Below, piece after piece: positions 21,341 through 33,406 of a stretch of DNA of 64,000 bases. The number at the start of each line of letters is the position of its first letter. Positions within the stretch are counted from its first letter, which is position 1. Under the pieces are notes generated by a model. It was not told the origin of the DNA. It worked only from the letters and a program-made list of their open reading frames with translations, and did not search any database. The translations under genes were made by a program, and so were the position numbers. Origin of the DNA: Sporothrix humicola (Eukaryota; Ascomycota; Sordariomycetes; Ophiostomatales; Ophiostomataceae). The DNA lies in the NCBI GenBank assembly GCA_021396245.1, contig WNYE01000048.1, positions 124,001 to 188,000 on the forward strand. Reading direction: 5' to 3'.

Positions 21341-22179
21341 ATGGGCTCAGCCGCGTCCAAAACAGCCCGCGCGGCACCTCCGCGCATGTATCCGACACGC
21401 GCTGCAGGCGCATCGCCAGCACAGACCCAGAAACGAGCTCCAAGAGCGAGACCACAAGAACAAAGACAGCCAGAAAGCTCTGCTCAAGCACAACCACCGC
21501 GGCCGCCACGGCCACGCGAGCCAGCGCAGGAGGCGGAAGCGAACCCAAGGCCAAACCTTGAGTCAGAGCCAGCAGCTGAGCCCCCGACGGACGAGAAAGG
21601 TGAGTCTCTTTCTCAGTTTCAGTTGTGGCCTCATTCTTCACCATACTAACCGCTCTAGACATCGACTTTGCGAGCCGGTTGCGCCAGATGGGCATCGTCC
21701 AGCCAAACCCGACATTCTCTCCCTCCTCTACAGCCGGCCCCGTGCAGCTCCCGACGTCAGGATCGCGGCCCGTCGGCGGCGTCGAAGTGCGCGGCCACGA
21801 CGAAGACATTCTGCGGCAAATGGAAAGACATCGCCAGCAGTACGCCCAGCCTCTGCACAACCGCAACGCGTCGGCAGCCGGGTCCGCATCCCGCCCCAAC
21901 AATACACTCTCCGTCCTCGAAGCCCGCCGTCGCATCCAGGACCAGGCCGCTCTCGACGACGAAAATATTGGACAGTCTGGCCGCGAATTCCTGTCTGCTC
22001 TGACACTGCGCGACGCCCTTGTCCTACGTTCCCGCGGCATCGCCCCGGCCGCCATCGAGAAGCGCCTGCATCTCAAGGAGGGCGTTGTTGCGCGGCTGGG
22101 TCCTCCAGGGCTGTTTGAGGCTCTTAACGTCGCGGATGTGTCGGAAGATATGGCACAGTCTGCGCCCAAAACAAAATAA
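21341..22179 (+). CDS. Putative N-myristoylated protein with helix-turn-helix-like C-terminus
   Basis: Two exons, 21341..21599 and 21659..22179, joined through a 59-nt intron, give 259 residues. The start MGSAASK fits the N-myristoylation consensus (Gly2, Ser6, Lys7). Residues 8-85 are Pro/Ala/Arg/Gln-rich and disordered. The conserved-looking part begins DIDFASRLRQMG and ends with a helical segment (about 200-235: LTLRDALVLRSRGI then AIEKRLHLKEGVVARLG) that resembles a helix-turn-helix. Similar fungal proteins are known to me only as uncharacterised HTH-containing proteins. Location at a membrane surface is inference from the myristoylation motif. Confidence 0.7.
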
Positions 22180-23509
22180 CGACGGGAGTACGACCGCTCT
22201 GTTTCTCTACTCTTTATCTTTTCTTGTACAAAACCATACCCTGTATAATATCAAAATGTTACGATTATGGACAAGCCGTGCATATGGGACAGAAAGCTTG
22301 GCCTTTCCCAGTCCTTTCCGTCGGTTGTGTGCCATATAAGGCGATAGTATTGTCAATCATGGAGGACAGCTATGCTCTTCGGCCGTCCAGTCATGTTCTT
22401 CCTCGTTATGGTTCCATAGAAAATGGACAGTTAGTTAAAACTTTCGCATCTGCATTTTATAAATCCATACTTTGAGTAAATAATCGTGGAAAAAGGCACT
22501 CCATGCGGTGAGGAAAGCCGATGATGATCCAGATGAAATTTCAAGTAAAATACATAAAAAAATAAACGGAAAGGCCAACGTCTAGTAACGCAATATGGAA
22601 AGATGCGGGAGCTCCCCGTACTGACAAAGCCAAGAATGATAATCGTGTCGAAATTGTATATTAAAAGACAGAAGAAGAGAACTGCATATTAAGTCAGCGC
22701 GGGAAATGCGACGGAAGCTCCCCGAAGTTAGTAATACGAACGAACTGGCCCAAATGATGGCGCTAGGCGGTCGGTGTTAGGGAATAAACGCAGGAGACAC
22801 ACCTATACAATGCCTTCAATTAACGCTGGCGTTACTGTTTCGGCGCTGTAAATATTTCTGCTGACAAAATGGGTCTTTGAAACAAAGAAAAGAGAGAAGA
22901 AAATTGCAAAATGCGAAATGCATGGGTAACAAAGCATAAATCCTGCCAAGAGATACAACGATACGTTGTAATACAGCTTGAGTGGGATTGGGTTCCCGTG
23001 TAAGTGCTCAGAAGGATGAGGCTCTAACATCACGAAAAATATGTGTGATGTTGTTGCAGTGTACTCCGTACGAACTGCATGCTACGGACGGACGTGCCTT
23101 CTTTCCTTATTTGCTCCATCGGAGCACGGAGTTGTCGTTCTTTCCTTGCCCCTCTTGATGTGTAATTGTGCGCGGTCTTTCTTTTCCGAACAAGAAGCAC
23201 GTCACCTTGGCACCTTCCCCGATTCTCCAACGGCCCTCCCTCCCCTCGCTCCCTACTAGCTTTACTAGCTCAACTGACATCATCGCGAGGAAAGAGCTGT
23301 TGATCAAAGCATCACCAGTCGCAGCTTCCCCAACTGCGATTGTTAATTACAAATTGGATCGCATTTTGTCTACTATAAGAGCATCCATTGTCCCTTCCCT
23401 TTTGCTTCCATCTTCTGCCTCATCCCATCATCATCTTCTCCATCCACTCTACAGACAAACCCGCCTTAACAGTCTCTCTAAATCGCACACTGCCACTTCA
23501 AAACCAGCT
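22180..23509. other. 1.3 kb intergenic spacer
   Basis: AT-rich with no supported gene. A TACTCCGTA copy is at 23062-23070. The last 150 bases are a CT-rich leader for the next gene. Confidence 0.45.
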
Positions 23510-24797
23510 ATGGCTCCTAAGATTTTCATGTATGTCGCCCAATTTTTTTTTCTCTTTTCGTTTTATGTTGAGCCACTAGCTAACAATTTTAGTACCGGTG
23601 TGACGGGTATGCAGGATTCATCTGTCGTTTCTTCAACCACCGTCTCCCATAATCATCGCCACTAACACACACAGGCTACATTGGCGGCGATGCCTTTCAC
23701 GTCCTCTACAAGACTCACCCCGACTACGACTACACGCTGCTTGTCCGCAGCCAGTCTCGTGCCGATCTCGTGACCAAGGCGTACCCGGACGCCAAGAACA
23801 TCCACTTTGTCTTTGGTGAGCTCGACAGCGCCGATGTCATTTCGGCCGCCGCCGCAGCGGCAGACGTTGTCCTCCACACGGGCATGTCGGCCGACGACGT
23901 CCCGTCCGCCAAGGCCATTATCGACGGTATCGTCAAGGGCCACACGGCCACCAACCCGGCCGCCTACATCCACATTTCCGGCACGGCTCTTCTGACTTGG
24001 GTACGCCATCACCCCCTCATTCTTGTATCACGTCTTCCCCTCTAACAGCGTAGTACGACATGGACAACAAGCGGTACGGCCAGCCGCCGCTGCCCGAGCA
24101 GACGTACGATGACTACGACAACGTCGAGAAGCTCGTCACTGGCCTCCCCCTCACGGTTATGCACCGCGATGTCGACTCGGTCGTCCAGGCAGCTGCTCGC
24201 AAGCACGGTGACGTCCTGCGCGCTGCCATTGTCGCCCCTCCCACCATCTATGCTGCCGGCCGTGGCCCAGTCAACCGTCGCAGCATCCAAGTCCCCATCT
24301 TGGCCGAGTATCTCTTCAAGAAGGGCTATGCTCCTTATGCCGAGGGCAGCGGCGAGACCGTCTGGGACAATGTCCACGTCCACGACCTCAGCAACCTGCT
24401 GGTGAGCCTGGTGGAGGCCGGCCTTGACCCTGCCAAGCGTGACAATGTCGGCGACAACAAGGCCCCTGGCGGCATCTTTGGCACGCACGCCTTTTACTTC
24501 CCCATTGCCGCCACGCACAAATGGAGCGATGCGGCTCGCTGGGTTGCGGCGGCGGCTGTCGAGCAGGGTCTGGTGGCACCCTCAGCCAGGGCCAAGGAGG
24601 AGCCCATGGACATTCTGACCGCCGACGACGCTCCCGGCTTCCCACAGGCGAACATTACGTGGGCAGTCAACTCGCACGGTGTGGCTATTCGTGCGCATAA
24701 ACTGCTGGGCTGGAAGCCGACCGGCCGCAGCCTCCAGGACGACATTCCTCAGCAGGTCGCCGACGAGGCCAAGCGCCTGGGTATTTCCGCCAAGTAG
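23510..24797 (+). CDS. Atypical short-chain dehydrogenase / NmrA-like epimerase family protein
   Basis: Four exons, 23510..23529, 23593..23606, 23675..24000 and 24054..24797, give 367 residues. The first two exons are tiny (20 and 14 nt), but phases agree and restore the nucleotide-binding motif ITGVTGYIGG (7-16), which is split across both introns. It is the TGxxGxxG form of atypical/extended SDRs. The Rossmann core continues with HFVFGELDSADVI and HISGTALL. An extended-SDR substrate domain follows. An active-site Tyr-x3-Lys is not obvious, so catalysis is uncertain. No signal peptide; probably cytosolic NAD(P)-dependent. Substrate unknown. Confidence 0.85.
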
Positions 24798-24938
24798 AGG
24801 AGGGATGTGTGATGCAAGTTCTTACGGGATGCAGATGCACATATTTTTGTCAGATTGAATTTGTTCATAGAGTAAATTAAAAACGGTGCCTATTTTAGTA
24901 GACTGCTGCAGTGCCTCATGTGGCGTTCCCTTCCTCTT

Positions 24939-27917
24939 TCATGCAACCTCGTCTGCTGAAATGTAGATGGTGAGCTGCACTTCATTGTTCATCATCGGCT
25001 TGAACCCCAGCTCGCTCCACGCCCGAGCTGTGTCGATTTCCAGCACGTGCGGGTCCTGCTTGGAGACCGAAACACAGTGCGCCGGAATCGGCTGCCCACG
25101 CATCGTCACCAAGAAACTGTCCGCCACCGTCCGTTTGCCCTCGGCAAGTCCAGAAACGTAGAGGCCCAACACACCAGGCGCTTTGAGAGACGTCTGGATA
25201 GAGACACGGCCGTTGTCGTCGCGCTGGCTGTAAGTCGTGCTGACAACAGCGGCTGCACCGGCCATTTTGCCGAGAAGTCCGAGGTTGGCCACATGGAGAG
25301 CCTTGCCGGAATCGCCGCCTTCCGAAAATGTGTGCACCTTGTACACGCTCACAATCTCGTACTGGTAGACATCAAGTGCAAGTGTGAGAAGTGCATCAGC
25401 GCCGACTGGAGTGCCTGTGACTTTGCCTGACGTGTGTGCCCGAGCCACATACAGCGTGCTTGCGTCACTTCCACTGCTGTTGCTGGCATCCACGCCCGGA
25501 ACACGTGCTAGCGGCACAACTTCGTGGACGCGGCGCTCCGACACGTTGAACACGCCCAGAATGCCCGTGCCCGCTGCATTTCCGTGGTAGCCGCCCACTT
25601 TCAGCAGCACATTGTCGTGGAAGCCGACGTACTGGTCCAGCGAGCGACCGACGACGCTCGGCCGGAAAATGACCGTTTTGTCGTAGACGCTCTTGCCGGT
25701 CATCTGGTTGATCAGGCCCAGATCGTGCTTGCCGGGCGTGTCGGTGATGTAAATAGGTCCACCGCTGACACATCGAGCTGCCGCGTGGAACGTCGAATAG
25801 CCGTGCACCGTCTGGAACATGTCCCAGTCGGGAAGCACGTTGAGGTGCTGAGTAAACAGGCTGTTGTGTGCGTTGGTCCACACGTGCCAGGGGTGCGATG
25901 CCGGCACATCGGGGAAGAAATCATCCGAGTTACGCACGAGGACGGGCGGCCGGTTCTGAGGAAGCTGCGAGTAGAACAGAATGTTGGGCGTCTGCGACAT
26001 GCAGCTGACGGCACGACTGCCAAAGTGCCGCAGAGTGGCCACGGTCCAGGCGTCTTGGTAAGTTGATGTGAGATCACGCCGCGTAGACGCCGAAGTCCAC
26101 GTGTCCAGCATAAACTGGGCATCCGTCTTGACACCGTCGACACCGCAGTCTTCGAGGAACGTGTAAAAGTCGTTGTAGAAGCGCCGCACATCAGGCTCGT
26201 CCACGACGGTCATGGGCCCGGCGATCGGCAGGTTGCGCCGCTTTGGATGGGCACGAGTAACGACGCGGGTTGCGTAGGTCTTGGCCAGCTCGCCGCCGGC
26301 TTCAGCGGTCGTCAGACCGCCCCAATAACCAAGAAGAGCATGCCATACAGCAACATGCTCGATCGTCGGATGGAGTTTACGCACTCTCTGGATGGCATGC
26401 TTGAGACCGTTTGGGAACTGCTGCGGATCAGCCTCGAAGCGCGTCCATGTGTACTGAAATTGGCCGTCTGGGTGCGCACGGTCAATGGACTGCCAGTTGT
26501 CGTCGATGATCAGATTGGCAATGCTGATGCCGTGGTCGGCGAGGGCGTCGACTGCAGCCACAATCTTGTCTTCCGACAGATTTTGGCCGATCCCGTTCCA
26601 TGTACAGAAACCGAGACCGTCGTACCAGTTCTCGAGCCACGTCGGCTTGACCTCGTCGGCGAGTTTCTGGATCTCTTCGGCGTCCTTCTTCATGTCGTCC
26701 GAACCGTTGGCTTCGGCCACCATTTGATGGATCAGCGATCGTGCATGATACATGACGGCAGCGTTGGCACTCTCAAAGCTGTCTCCAACTGCCACAAGCA
26801 CCGTTGCAGTCTCTGTCTTGAGGCTGTCGCTGCGGACATTGAGCACCAACTGGCTTCTGCTCTCTTCGCCTCCCTGGAAAAGGCCCTGCACATGGTCGAC
26901 GCCACTGATGGCCAAGAAGACCAAGTGACGGCCATCCTTCTCGTTCAAAAATGAGCACAGGACACCGTCCAGCTCTCTGTCGAGTGTCTGCCGGCCGTGA
27001 CGCGGTGCCAGCCACGGCGACCACAGCCGCACGAGCGAAAACCAGCGCAGGAAACGGCCGTGCCAGGGATTTCCAACAGGGACGGTCGTGTATTTCGACT
27101 CGTCTTTGCCATCGTCGTCGACTGCATCCACCGAAACGTCCAGCGACCAGAGTTGCGTGCCAGGAGCCTGGCTGCGAGGAGATGCGACTTTGAAAGCCGG
27201 GTTGAGGTCGGCAATGAAATCCTTGAGATCGTCGGCCGAGGAGACAAGACCTTGATCTTCGGTCAAGGCTTGTGGTGCCAAATTGGGGATGTTGCCGCCG
27301 GCACTGACAGCTGTCTCTGCCACCTCGGTCGTCTGTTCACGAACAATGATCGACCCATCGCCAATTTGCTGCTCGTCGCCAACCCAGCGCCAGGACGATA
27401 CATCGCTGCCCTTGTTGTTGGTCTGGCGGAATCTAACCGTAAAGTGCAGCGGCCCAGCGCTTACCTTCTTGATCACCGCCCGATAGTAGTTCCGAACCAC
27501 GGCTATCTCATCTTTCGCCTCGTCTTGCAAGGCCCAAAAGATGGGAGACGAGCTTGCTGTCTTATCGCTGGCCTCTCGGCCGTTCTCATTGACCAGTTGG
27601 AACGAAGTGGCCGTCCATTCTTCGCCATCGCTGCCTTCGGTGCCGGGTGCACGTTCGGTCGGCGAGTGCCAGAGGTCAACCTCGAGAGGAGCCGCCTCTT
27701 TTTGGTCTTTTTGCTCCACGACGGCATAAAACGTCACATCGTTGCTGCCAGACAAGGTCGTCACTTGGCCAAGCGGCGGGTGCGTGGCAATCGAGACGGA
27801 GGCGCCCATCTTGTCTGCAGTCGTCGACACAGATCCACGAGGCCGTGCTGTTGATGGCCGTTTCTTGGGCAAAAAGGCCGCAAACTCCTCCACGAAGCTG
27901 TACTCACTGTCGGTCAT
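24939..27917 (-). CDS. GH36 raffinose synthase / SIP1-like protein
   Basis: An intronless frame of 992 residues from ATG 27917; the frame stays open upstream but no earlier ATG is used. The C-terminal two thirds match the raffinose synthase/seed imbibition protein group of GH36: NLIIDDNWQS, GVDGVKTDAQ with the probable nucleophile Asp of KTD (near residue 595), and LPDWDMFQT with the probable acid/base Asp (near 697). The N-terminal part is the beta-sandwich domain plus a family-typical extension. No signal peptide, so an intracellular alpha-galactoside hydrolase or transferase is likely. It converges with the SDR gene at a 141-bp gap. Confidence 0.9.
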   Translation of the reverse strand: MTDSEYSFVEEFAAFLPKKRPSTARPRGSVSTTADKMGASVSIATHPPLGQVTTLSGSNDVTFYAVVEQKDQKEAAPLEVDLWHSPTERAPGTEGSDGEEWTATSFQLVNENGREASDKTASSSPIFWALQDEAKDEIAVVRNYYRAVIKKVSAGPLHFTVRFRQTNNKGSDVSSWRWVGDEQQIGDGSIIVREQTTEVAETAVSAGGNIPNLAPQALTEDQGLVSSADDLKDFIADLNPAFKVASPRSQAPGTQLWSLDVSVDAVDDDGKDESKYTTVPVGNPWHGRFLRWFSLVRLWSPWLAPRHGRQTLDRELDGVLCSFLNEKDGRHLVFLAISGVDHVQGLFQGGEESRSQLVLNVRSDSLKTETATVLVAVGDSFESANAAVMYHARSLIHQMVAEANGSDDMKKDAEEIQKLADEVKPTWLENWYDGLGFCTWNGIGQNLSEDKIVAAVDALADHGISIANLIIDDNWQSIDRAHPDGQFQYTWTRFEADPQQFPNGLKHAIQRVRKLHPTIEHVAVWHALLGYWGGLTTAEAGGELAKTYATRVVTRAHPKRRNLPIAGPMTVVDEPDVRRFYNDFYTFLEDCGVDGVKTDAQFMLDTWTSASTRRDLTSTYQDAWTVATLRHFGSRAVSCMSQTPNILFYSQLPQNRPPVLVRNSDDFFPDVPASHPWHVWTNAHNSLFTQHLNVLPDWDMFQTVHGYSTFHAAARCVSGGPIYITDTPGKHDLGLINQMTGKSVYDKTVIFRPSVVGRSLDQYVGFHDNVLLKVGGYHGNAAGTGILGVFNVSERRVHEVVPLARVPGVDASNSSGSDASTLYVARAHTSGKVTGTPVGADALLTLALDVYQYEIVSVYKVHTFSEGGDSGKALHVANLGLLGKMAGAAAVVSTTYSQRDDNGRVSIQTSLKAPGVLGLYVSGLAEGKRTVADSFLVTMRGQPIPAHCVSVSKQDPHVLEIDTARAWSELGFKPMMNNEVQLTIYISADEVA

Positions 27918-28834
27918 GATCGATGGAAAGTAAACAAACAAGTGAAGTGGTGAGCCAAAATGAGTGATGGAATAAACAATTGGCAAGATCGATTGATCGC
28001 TCAATTGCACAATGCCTCCTTAATCGTCAAACTGCCAATGTCAGCAATGATGTCAAGATGTCGATCGTCAATCATAAATCGATGAGGGGATGGATGGTCT
28101 TCTTATACTTTTTTGTTTTCTCTCCTTTCATGCCTTTTGCATTCTTTCTTTTCTTCCCAGGTCGTAATACGGTCAGTCGTGCCCACTCCCCTTGCACATG
28201 ATCATTGTTGCTCCATTGTCGTTCGCCAGCCAGCCGTCACACGATGAGGCACACATATGCATGGCCAAACCAGCGTCAGCGGTTGTCGGCGCGATTGTGC
28301 AGAAGGGGGGGATGCAAGCGAGGCAAGCTCCGGCGTCGCGGGGAGAGAGCCGTAGTGCTGTAACTACGACGTGTTACAGTGGGGTACGCTTGAAATACAG
28401 GGGAGAAAGGGACTCGCGTCATGGGCTGGCGATGCGTGCAAGTGGAGCTAGCTTGTCTTATCACATGACACGTCACATGCATCTACCGGCCCAATGGGCG
28501 TCGAGGTAATTTGGCTCGGTCGTTCCCGGGCTGCACTTTCCGTGCTCTACCAAAACGTCCCCACACGCCACTCGTCCACTGTGCGTGCTCTGGCCTGACC
28601 AGTGAGGCACCCAAAAATTGCTCACTAGCTCCTTCCCACGCTGAGCCGAAAAACAAGAGGCGAGCGAAAAAGTGCATCGACAGACTTTCTGTGCGCCTTC
28701 CCACTCATTCCGCCTCCCTCCACACCTTCCCTCCGCCAACGGCTTCGCTCCGACGACCACCTCGCTGCGACCAATTCACCTCCACCACCGACGTCTCTTC
28801 CTGCTTCCCCCTTTTCAGACAAATATCGCCCTCC
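27918..28834. other. Divergent promoter region, GH36 / MPP beta
   Basis: 917 bp between two divergently transcribed genes. The last 200 bp are CT-rich, as expected of a constitutive fungal promoter. No gene supported. Confidence 0.5.
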
Positions 28835-30549
28835 ATGGCCTCTAGACGGTTGGCTCTGAACCTTCGCCAGGGCCTCAAGGCGCCCCGGGCCGGCCTCTCG
28901 CTGCCTCCGCTGCGCCGCGGCCTGGCCACCCCGGTGACCTCGCCGACCCTCAAGACCCAGTCGACGACCCTGAAGAACGGCCTGACGGTACGCTTGTGTT
29001 GATTGACGACGAAGATGGCCGCCAATGGCTCGGAAATGACCCCAGACAGACACTGACGTGATGGTATCAAAAACAGGTCGCCACGCACTACTCCCCCTAC
29101 GCCTCGACGTCCACGGTCGGCGTGTGGATCGATGCCGGCTCGCGGGCCGAGACCGAGGAGACGAACGGCACTGCGCACTTCCTGGAGCACCTGGCATTCA
29201 AGGTGGGTGGATGACGACCGGCCATCAACGGCCGCAACCTTTGGTCTCGAGACTGTCGCCGGCACAGGTTTATTAACATATTTCGTTTGTTAGGGCACCG
29301 CCAAGCGGTCGCAGCACCAGCTCGAGCTGGAGATTGAGAACCTCGGCGCGCACCTGAACGCCTACACTTCGGTAAGTCGAGGGGAAATTGCTAGGAGTGA
29401 CAGTCACAGAGTTGAGGGATGGGACATCCCGTCTTGGGCTTGATATGTAAAGGGATAGACCACTAACAGCACCAGCGCGAAAACACCGTCTACTTCGCCA
29501 AGTCGCTCAACGACGACGTTCCCCAGTGCGTCGACATCCTTGCCGACATCCTGCAGAACTCCAAGCTCGAGGAGTCCGCCATCGAGCGCGAGCGCGACGT
29601 CATCCTGCGCGAGTCCGAGGAGGTTGAGAAGCAGCTCGAGGAGGTCGTCTTCGACCACCTGCACGCCACCGCCTTCCAGCAGCAGCCCCTTGGCCGCACC
29701 ATCCTCGGCCCCCGCAAGAACATCCAGGAGATCACCCGCACCGAGCTCACCAACTACATCAAGAACAACTACACCGCCGACCGCATGGTCCTTGTCGGTG
29801 CCGGTGGCATCCCCCACGAGAAGCTCGTCGAGCTCGCCGAGAAGAACTTCACCAACCTGCCCGCCTCGTCGCCCCAGACCGGCGCCTACCTGCAGTCCAA
29901 GAAGCGCTCCGACTTCATCGGCTCTGACGTCCGCATCCGCGACGACACCATCCCCACCGCCAACATCGCCATTGCCGTCGAGGGTGTCAGCTGGAACGAC
30001 GACGACTACTTCACCGCCCTGGTCACGCAGGCCATTGTCGGCAACTACGACAAGGCTCTCGGCAACGCCTCGCACCAGGGCAGCAAGCTAAGCGCCCTCG
30101 TCCACCAGAACAACCTGGCCAACAGCTTCATGAGCTTCTCCACCAGCTACAGCGACACCGGTCTCTGGGGCATCTACCTCGTCTCCGACCAGCTGACCCG
30201 CGTCGACGACCTTGTCCACTTTGCTCTCCGCGAGTGGTCGCGCCTGTCGATCAACGTCACCCAGGCCGAGGTTGAGCGCGCCAAGGCCCAGCTCAAGGCC
30301 TCCATCCTGCTGTCTCTGGACGGCACCACCGCCGTCGCCGAGGACATTGGCCGCCAGATCATCACCACCGGCAGCCGCATGAGCCCTGCTGCGATTGAGC
30401 GCGTCATTGACGCCATCACCGAGAAGGACGTCATGGACTTTGCCAACCGGAAACTGTGGGACCAGGACATTGCCATCAGCGCCGTCGGCAGCGTCGAGGA
30501 TCTGTTTGACTACGCACGTATCCGGGCCGACATGAGCCGGAACTTCTAA
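28835..30549 (+). CDS. MAS1: Mitochondrial processing peptidase beta subunit
   Basis: Four exons, 28835..28987, 29077..29202, 29294..29371 and 29476..30549, give 476 residues. The N-terminus is Arg-rich and lacks acids (matrix targeting, about 1-35). The inverted zinc motif HxxEH is HFLEH (85-89), just before the second intron, and the third zinc ligand is expected in the RERDVILRE region downstream, as in other MPP beta/pitrilysin proteins. The C-terminal M16 half is complete. It removes presequences from imported matrix proteins as a heterodimer with MPP alpha. Length and motif integrity point to the catalytic subunit rather than the Core1 protein of complex III. Introns cluster at the 5' end, as common in fungi. 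Confidence 0.95.
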
Positions 30550-31580
30550 ACAAAGAAAGAAAAAAAAATGGACAGGGAGTGGGATATAAATTGGGAGGAG
30601 AAAGAAGCATATTTCCGGGGGTGTCAAATTTGGCATGGCCGTTGAGGCTGGAGAAATCGAAACCAAAAAAATGATCTGCTATTTTTTTTCTTGTTCCCTT
30701 TTCTTTTGTGTATGTACTAATAGGCGGCGGCAGGCCATTCTAGGCGCAGGTATAAATCTATATAGAAGAGCGCAAGTACAGCCGACCGACTGTTTTCTTT
30801 TTTGATCTTTTTTGCCTATGGTGAAGGCTTTGTGCATGTGTCTTTTGCTCTTTCTACATGTGTTCTTGCTTGATTTGCCTCGGTTCTTTCCTTGCCAAAT
30901 ACTCCTTCCTCAACCTTTGTGCGTTGGATACAAGACCAGACTACCTCCTTCCTTACGACTTGAGCGGCCCTTTCCTCACGATTTGGGTGGTCCTATTTTT
31001 GCGGCTTGGGTGGTCCTTCCTCACTATTTGGGTGGTCCCTTTCTCATCTTCGACTGATGTCGGTATGCTTGCCAGCAATCTGGGTCTCTCCTTCCCCCTC
31101 ATCTAACCATGAGGAAGACGTGGCCCTGCACGTCAGCCTCACAACAATGTTTGTTTACATTATGCCCCTTTTCCCTTCCCATTCCACTCTCTTTGCTCCC
31201 CGTTTTCTTCCCTCTTCGTCTTCTTCTTCTTCTTCTCGTTTCCTCTCTTCTCTTCTTTTCTTCTCTCCTTTCTCCTCACCATCAACTACTATATCAACCT
31301 TCGTTTTTGGTCGGCTCTATTGTTACGCTCAACAACATCCTTTGCCCTCTCACAGATATCTCTACTCCTCCCGCGCCATTCTCATCAAATCAACCACTTT
31401 TCAAGACCTTGCCCAGCCTATTAGGCCTCCCCCGTCCCAGCCTCGTCTCTTCAATCTTCTCTTTCCCTCCACTACTCCTCGACATTGGAAGCAACTGTTT
31501 ATCCTCCGACCGAATTGCCTTTCCCCCAAGCTGTTGTCCCTGACTCCGAGCCAGACCCAGCAGCTTTCAGCGTCTGGCCG
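30550..31580. other. Intergenic spacer
   Basis: Contains imperfect repeats of TTGGGTGGTCC (about 30983-31040), a TTC microsatellite (about 31215-31235) and a CT-rich run to 31480 that looks like a promoter for the next ORF. Confidence 0.45.
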
Positions 31581-32105
31581 ATGGACGCCAATCAAGGCTT
31601 CTTTGCTCCCCTACGCCGCATCCCTTTCGGTCGTCTGCTCCGCCGGGGCATCAACCTCGCCGTCGTTACAGTGTGCGCCGTCTCATTGCTCATCAAAATC
31701 TCGCAGTTTGCCACTCCTGCAACAGCCTTCGACCTTTCATTTTTTTCCTGTCCTCCAGTTACAGACTCTGAATTGATTTCATTTCCGGTTTTTGTAGAAG
31801 ATACGCTCGAATCAAAAAAGTGCCCTATCTTCCGGAAGGGCAACAGTTTAGTTCACAACGGTAAAACTTGCATTGAGATACTTCCGGTGAACCAGGACGG
31901 CCGTGACGCGCATGAGTTCCACAAAAGATCTTATCGCAACTTGCACCCAGCCCTTCCCGCCGACTTCACGGCATATATTTACTATTGTGGACCGAACTTC
32001 AAGACGTTAGAGAGCGATTTTTTTGTGATCGCAATAGGACCCATTGGACCTCTCCGGATCCCATACTACGGCCACAACCAGAAGAACAACCACGACGGAC
32101 TATAA
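31581..32105 (+). CDS. Hypothetical single-pass membrane protein
   Basis: 174 residues from ATG 31581. A longer frame exists upstream but has no ATG before this one. Residues 1-22 are basic and a hydrophobic segment lies at about 24-40, giving a signal anchor or uncleaved signal peptide. The remaining 130 residues contain four Cys (probably paired if luminal). No family recognised; codon bias is weaker than in the neighbouring conserved genes, so it may be a young gene or a chance ORF. Confidence 0.4.
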   Translation: MDANQGFFAPLRRIPFGRLLRRGINLAVVTVCAVSLLIKISQFATPATAFDLSFFSCPPVTDSELISFPVFVEDTLESKKCPIFRKGNSLVHNGKTCIEILPVNQDGRDAHEFHKRSYRNLHPALPADFTAYIYYCGPNFKTLESDFFVIAIGPIGPLRIPYYGHNQKNNHDGL

Positions 32106-33406
32106 GCTTCGAGCTTTGGCTGGCCAATCACGGAGCACAGGATGGCCCAAAAAAAATCCAAGGGCAAACGCCACAATCAAGAGGTTGAGGACGTCAGGAG
32201 ATGTGTGAAGAGATCAGCACGGTTGGAGAACTCTGGGATCTTATACAGTTCGTCTGCACATTACTGTCCGTACATGTGCCAGGCACACTTCTGGTAGGAC
32301 AACTGCTTTTGTGCATGTCGGAAATGTTGTCCGATGCATGGGTTTGGTGAGCAGTTTAACAAGTTCCCGAAGACGACACGATCTCTGCACCAGCATCTTT
32401 GACAGATGAGCCTGGAGCGACTCAGACAACAATAAACTCCATAACAGACTCTGGAGATCCTGTCTCGTCTATATATGGGAGCTACTGCAATCTTGATGAA
32501 AACGACAGCGTGTCAACTACCAACTCATCTTGAAGGGAGCTGTGGCTGGTCAGTGTTGTCTTTTCAACCATTGCTGAGACAGCCGTGGAGTTGGCACGGA
32601 GCGCTTGTTGGATGGGAAGATTCATTTCAGGTTGAGACGGGCAGTTTGTTGTCCACAAATGTCTGCTCTAGCGTCTTGATTTTTTTGATTTTTTTTTCTT
32701 TTTCTTTTTTTGTCTCTTTTCTGCTTTTCTGTTTTGGGGTTATTATGTTCCTAAATCTTCCCCCAGCGACGACTTAGAATAGCGATATCACCAGAAGAGC
32801 GATTCAAATTAGCGATAGCAGACACAGAATAGCGAATATATTGGAGTTTCCAATACTGACAGGCAATGCACCCTGATGAGTTAACAGTGGTGAAGACAAC
32901 GACAAAATTCGATCTGAGACGGGATCACGATGGAATGTTGAAGTCATTTGGTGGAGAGAACGGTTGGCCGTTGTGATGCTCTGAAGCCCGCTGTATTTTA
33001 CTGTATTGCGCTATCCAAAAGCCCACGTCGTCTAAGTGTCCTATTGTCTTGCAATTATGTAATCAAGGCGGTGAAGATGGCTTTACAGGGCGGTGGATCC
33101 TAGCAGAAAAAAGTGATGGCAGAAAGCGGATTTGGGCCAGAAAAAAAAAAAAAAAAAAAAAAGAGCGAAAGGCTTGTAGAGAGCGACCTCAGCAAAACAA
33201 ATTGGCCGCCGCTAAAACGGCTTCACTTTTCGCATTGCAGCCTCTTCACGCCGCCTCGTCTGCAACCTCATTCCGACTATACCCAACCACGACTCGGACG
33301 ACAGAGGACGATACGTTGCCAATCAATCGAGGGGACGAGGCGAAGATTTTCGAATAAACAAGAAAACCAAAAACCCTTTCAAAAACGACACTACTCCACA
33401 CACGAC
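32106..33406. other. Intergenic spacer
   Basis: Holds short repeats of an AATAGCGATA-like unit (about 32776-32840), T-rich stretches (about 32690-32720) and an A-run (33140-33162) within the UTP4 leader. No gene supported. Confidence 0.45.
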
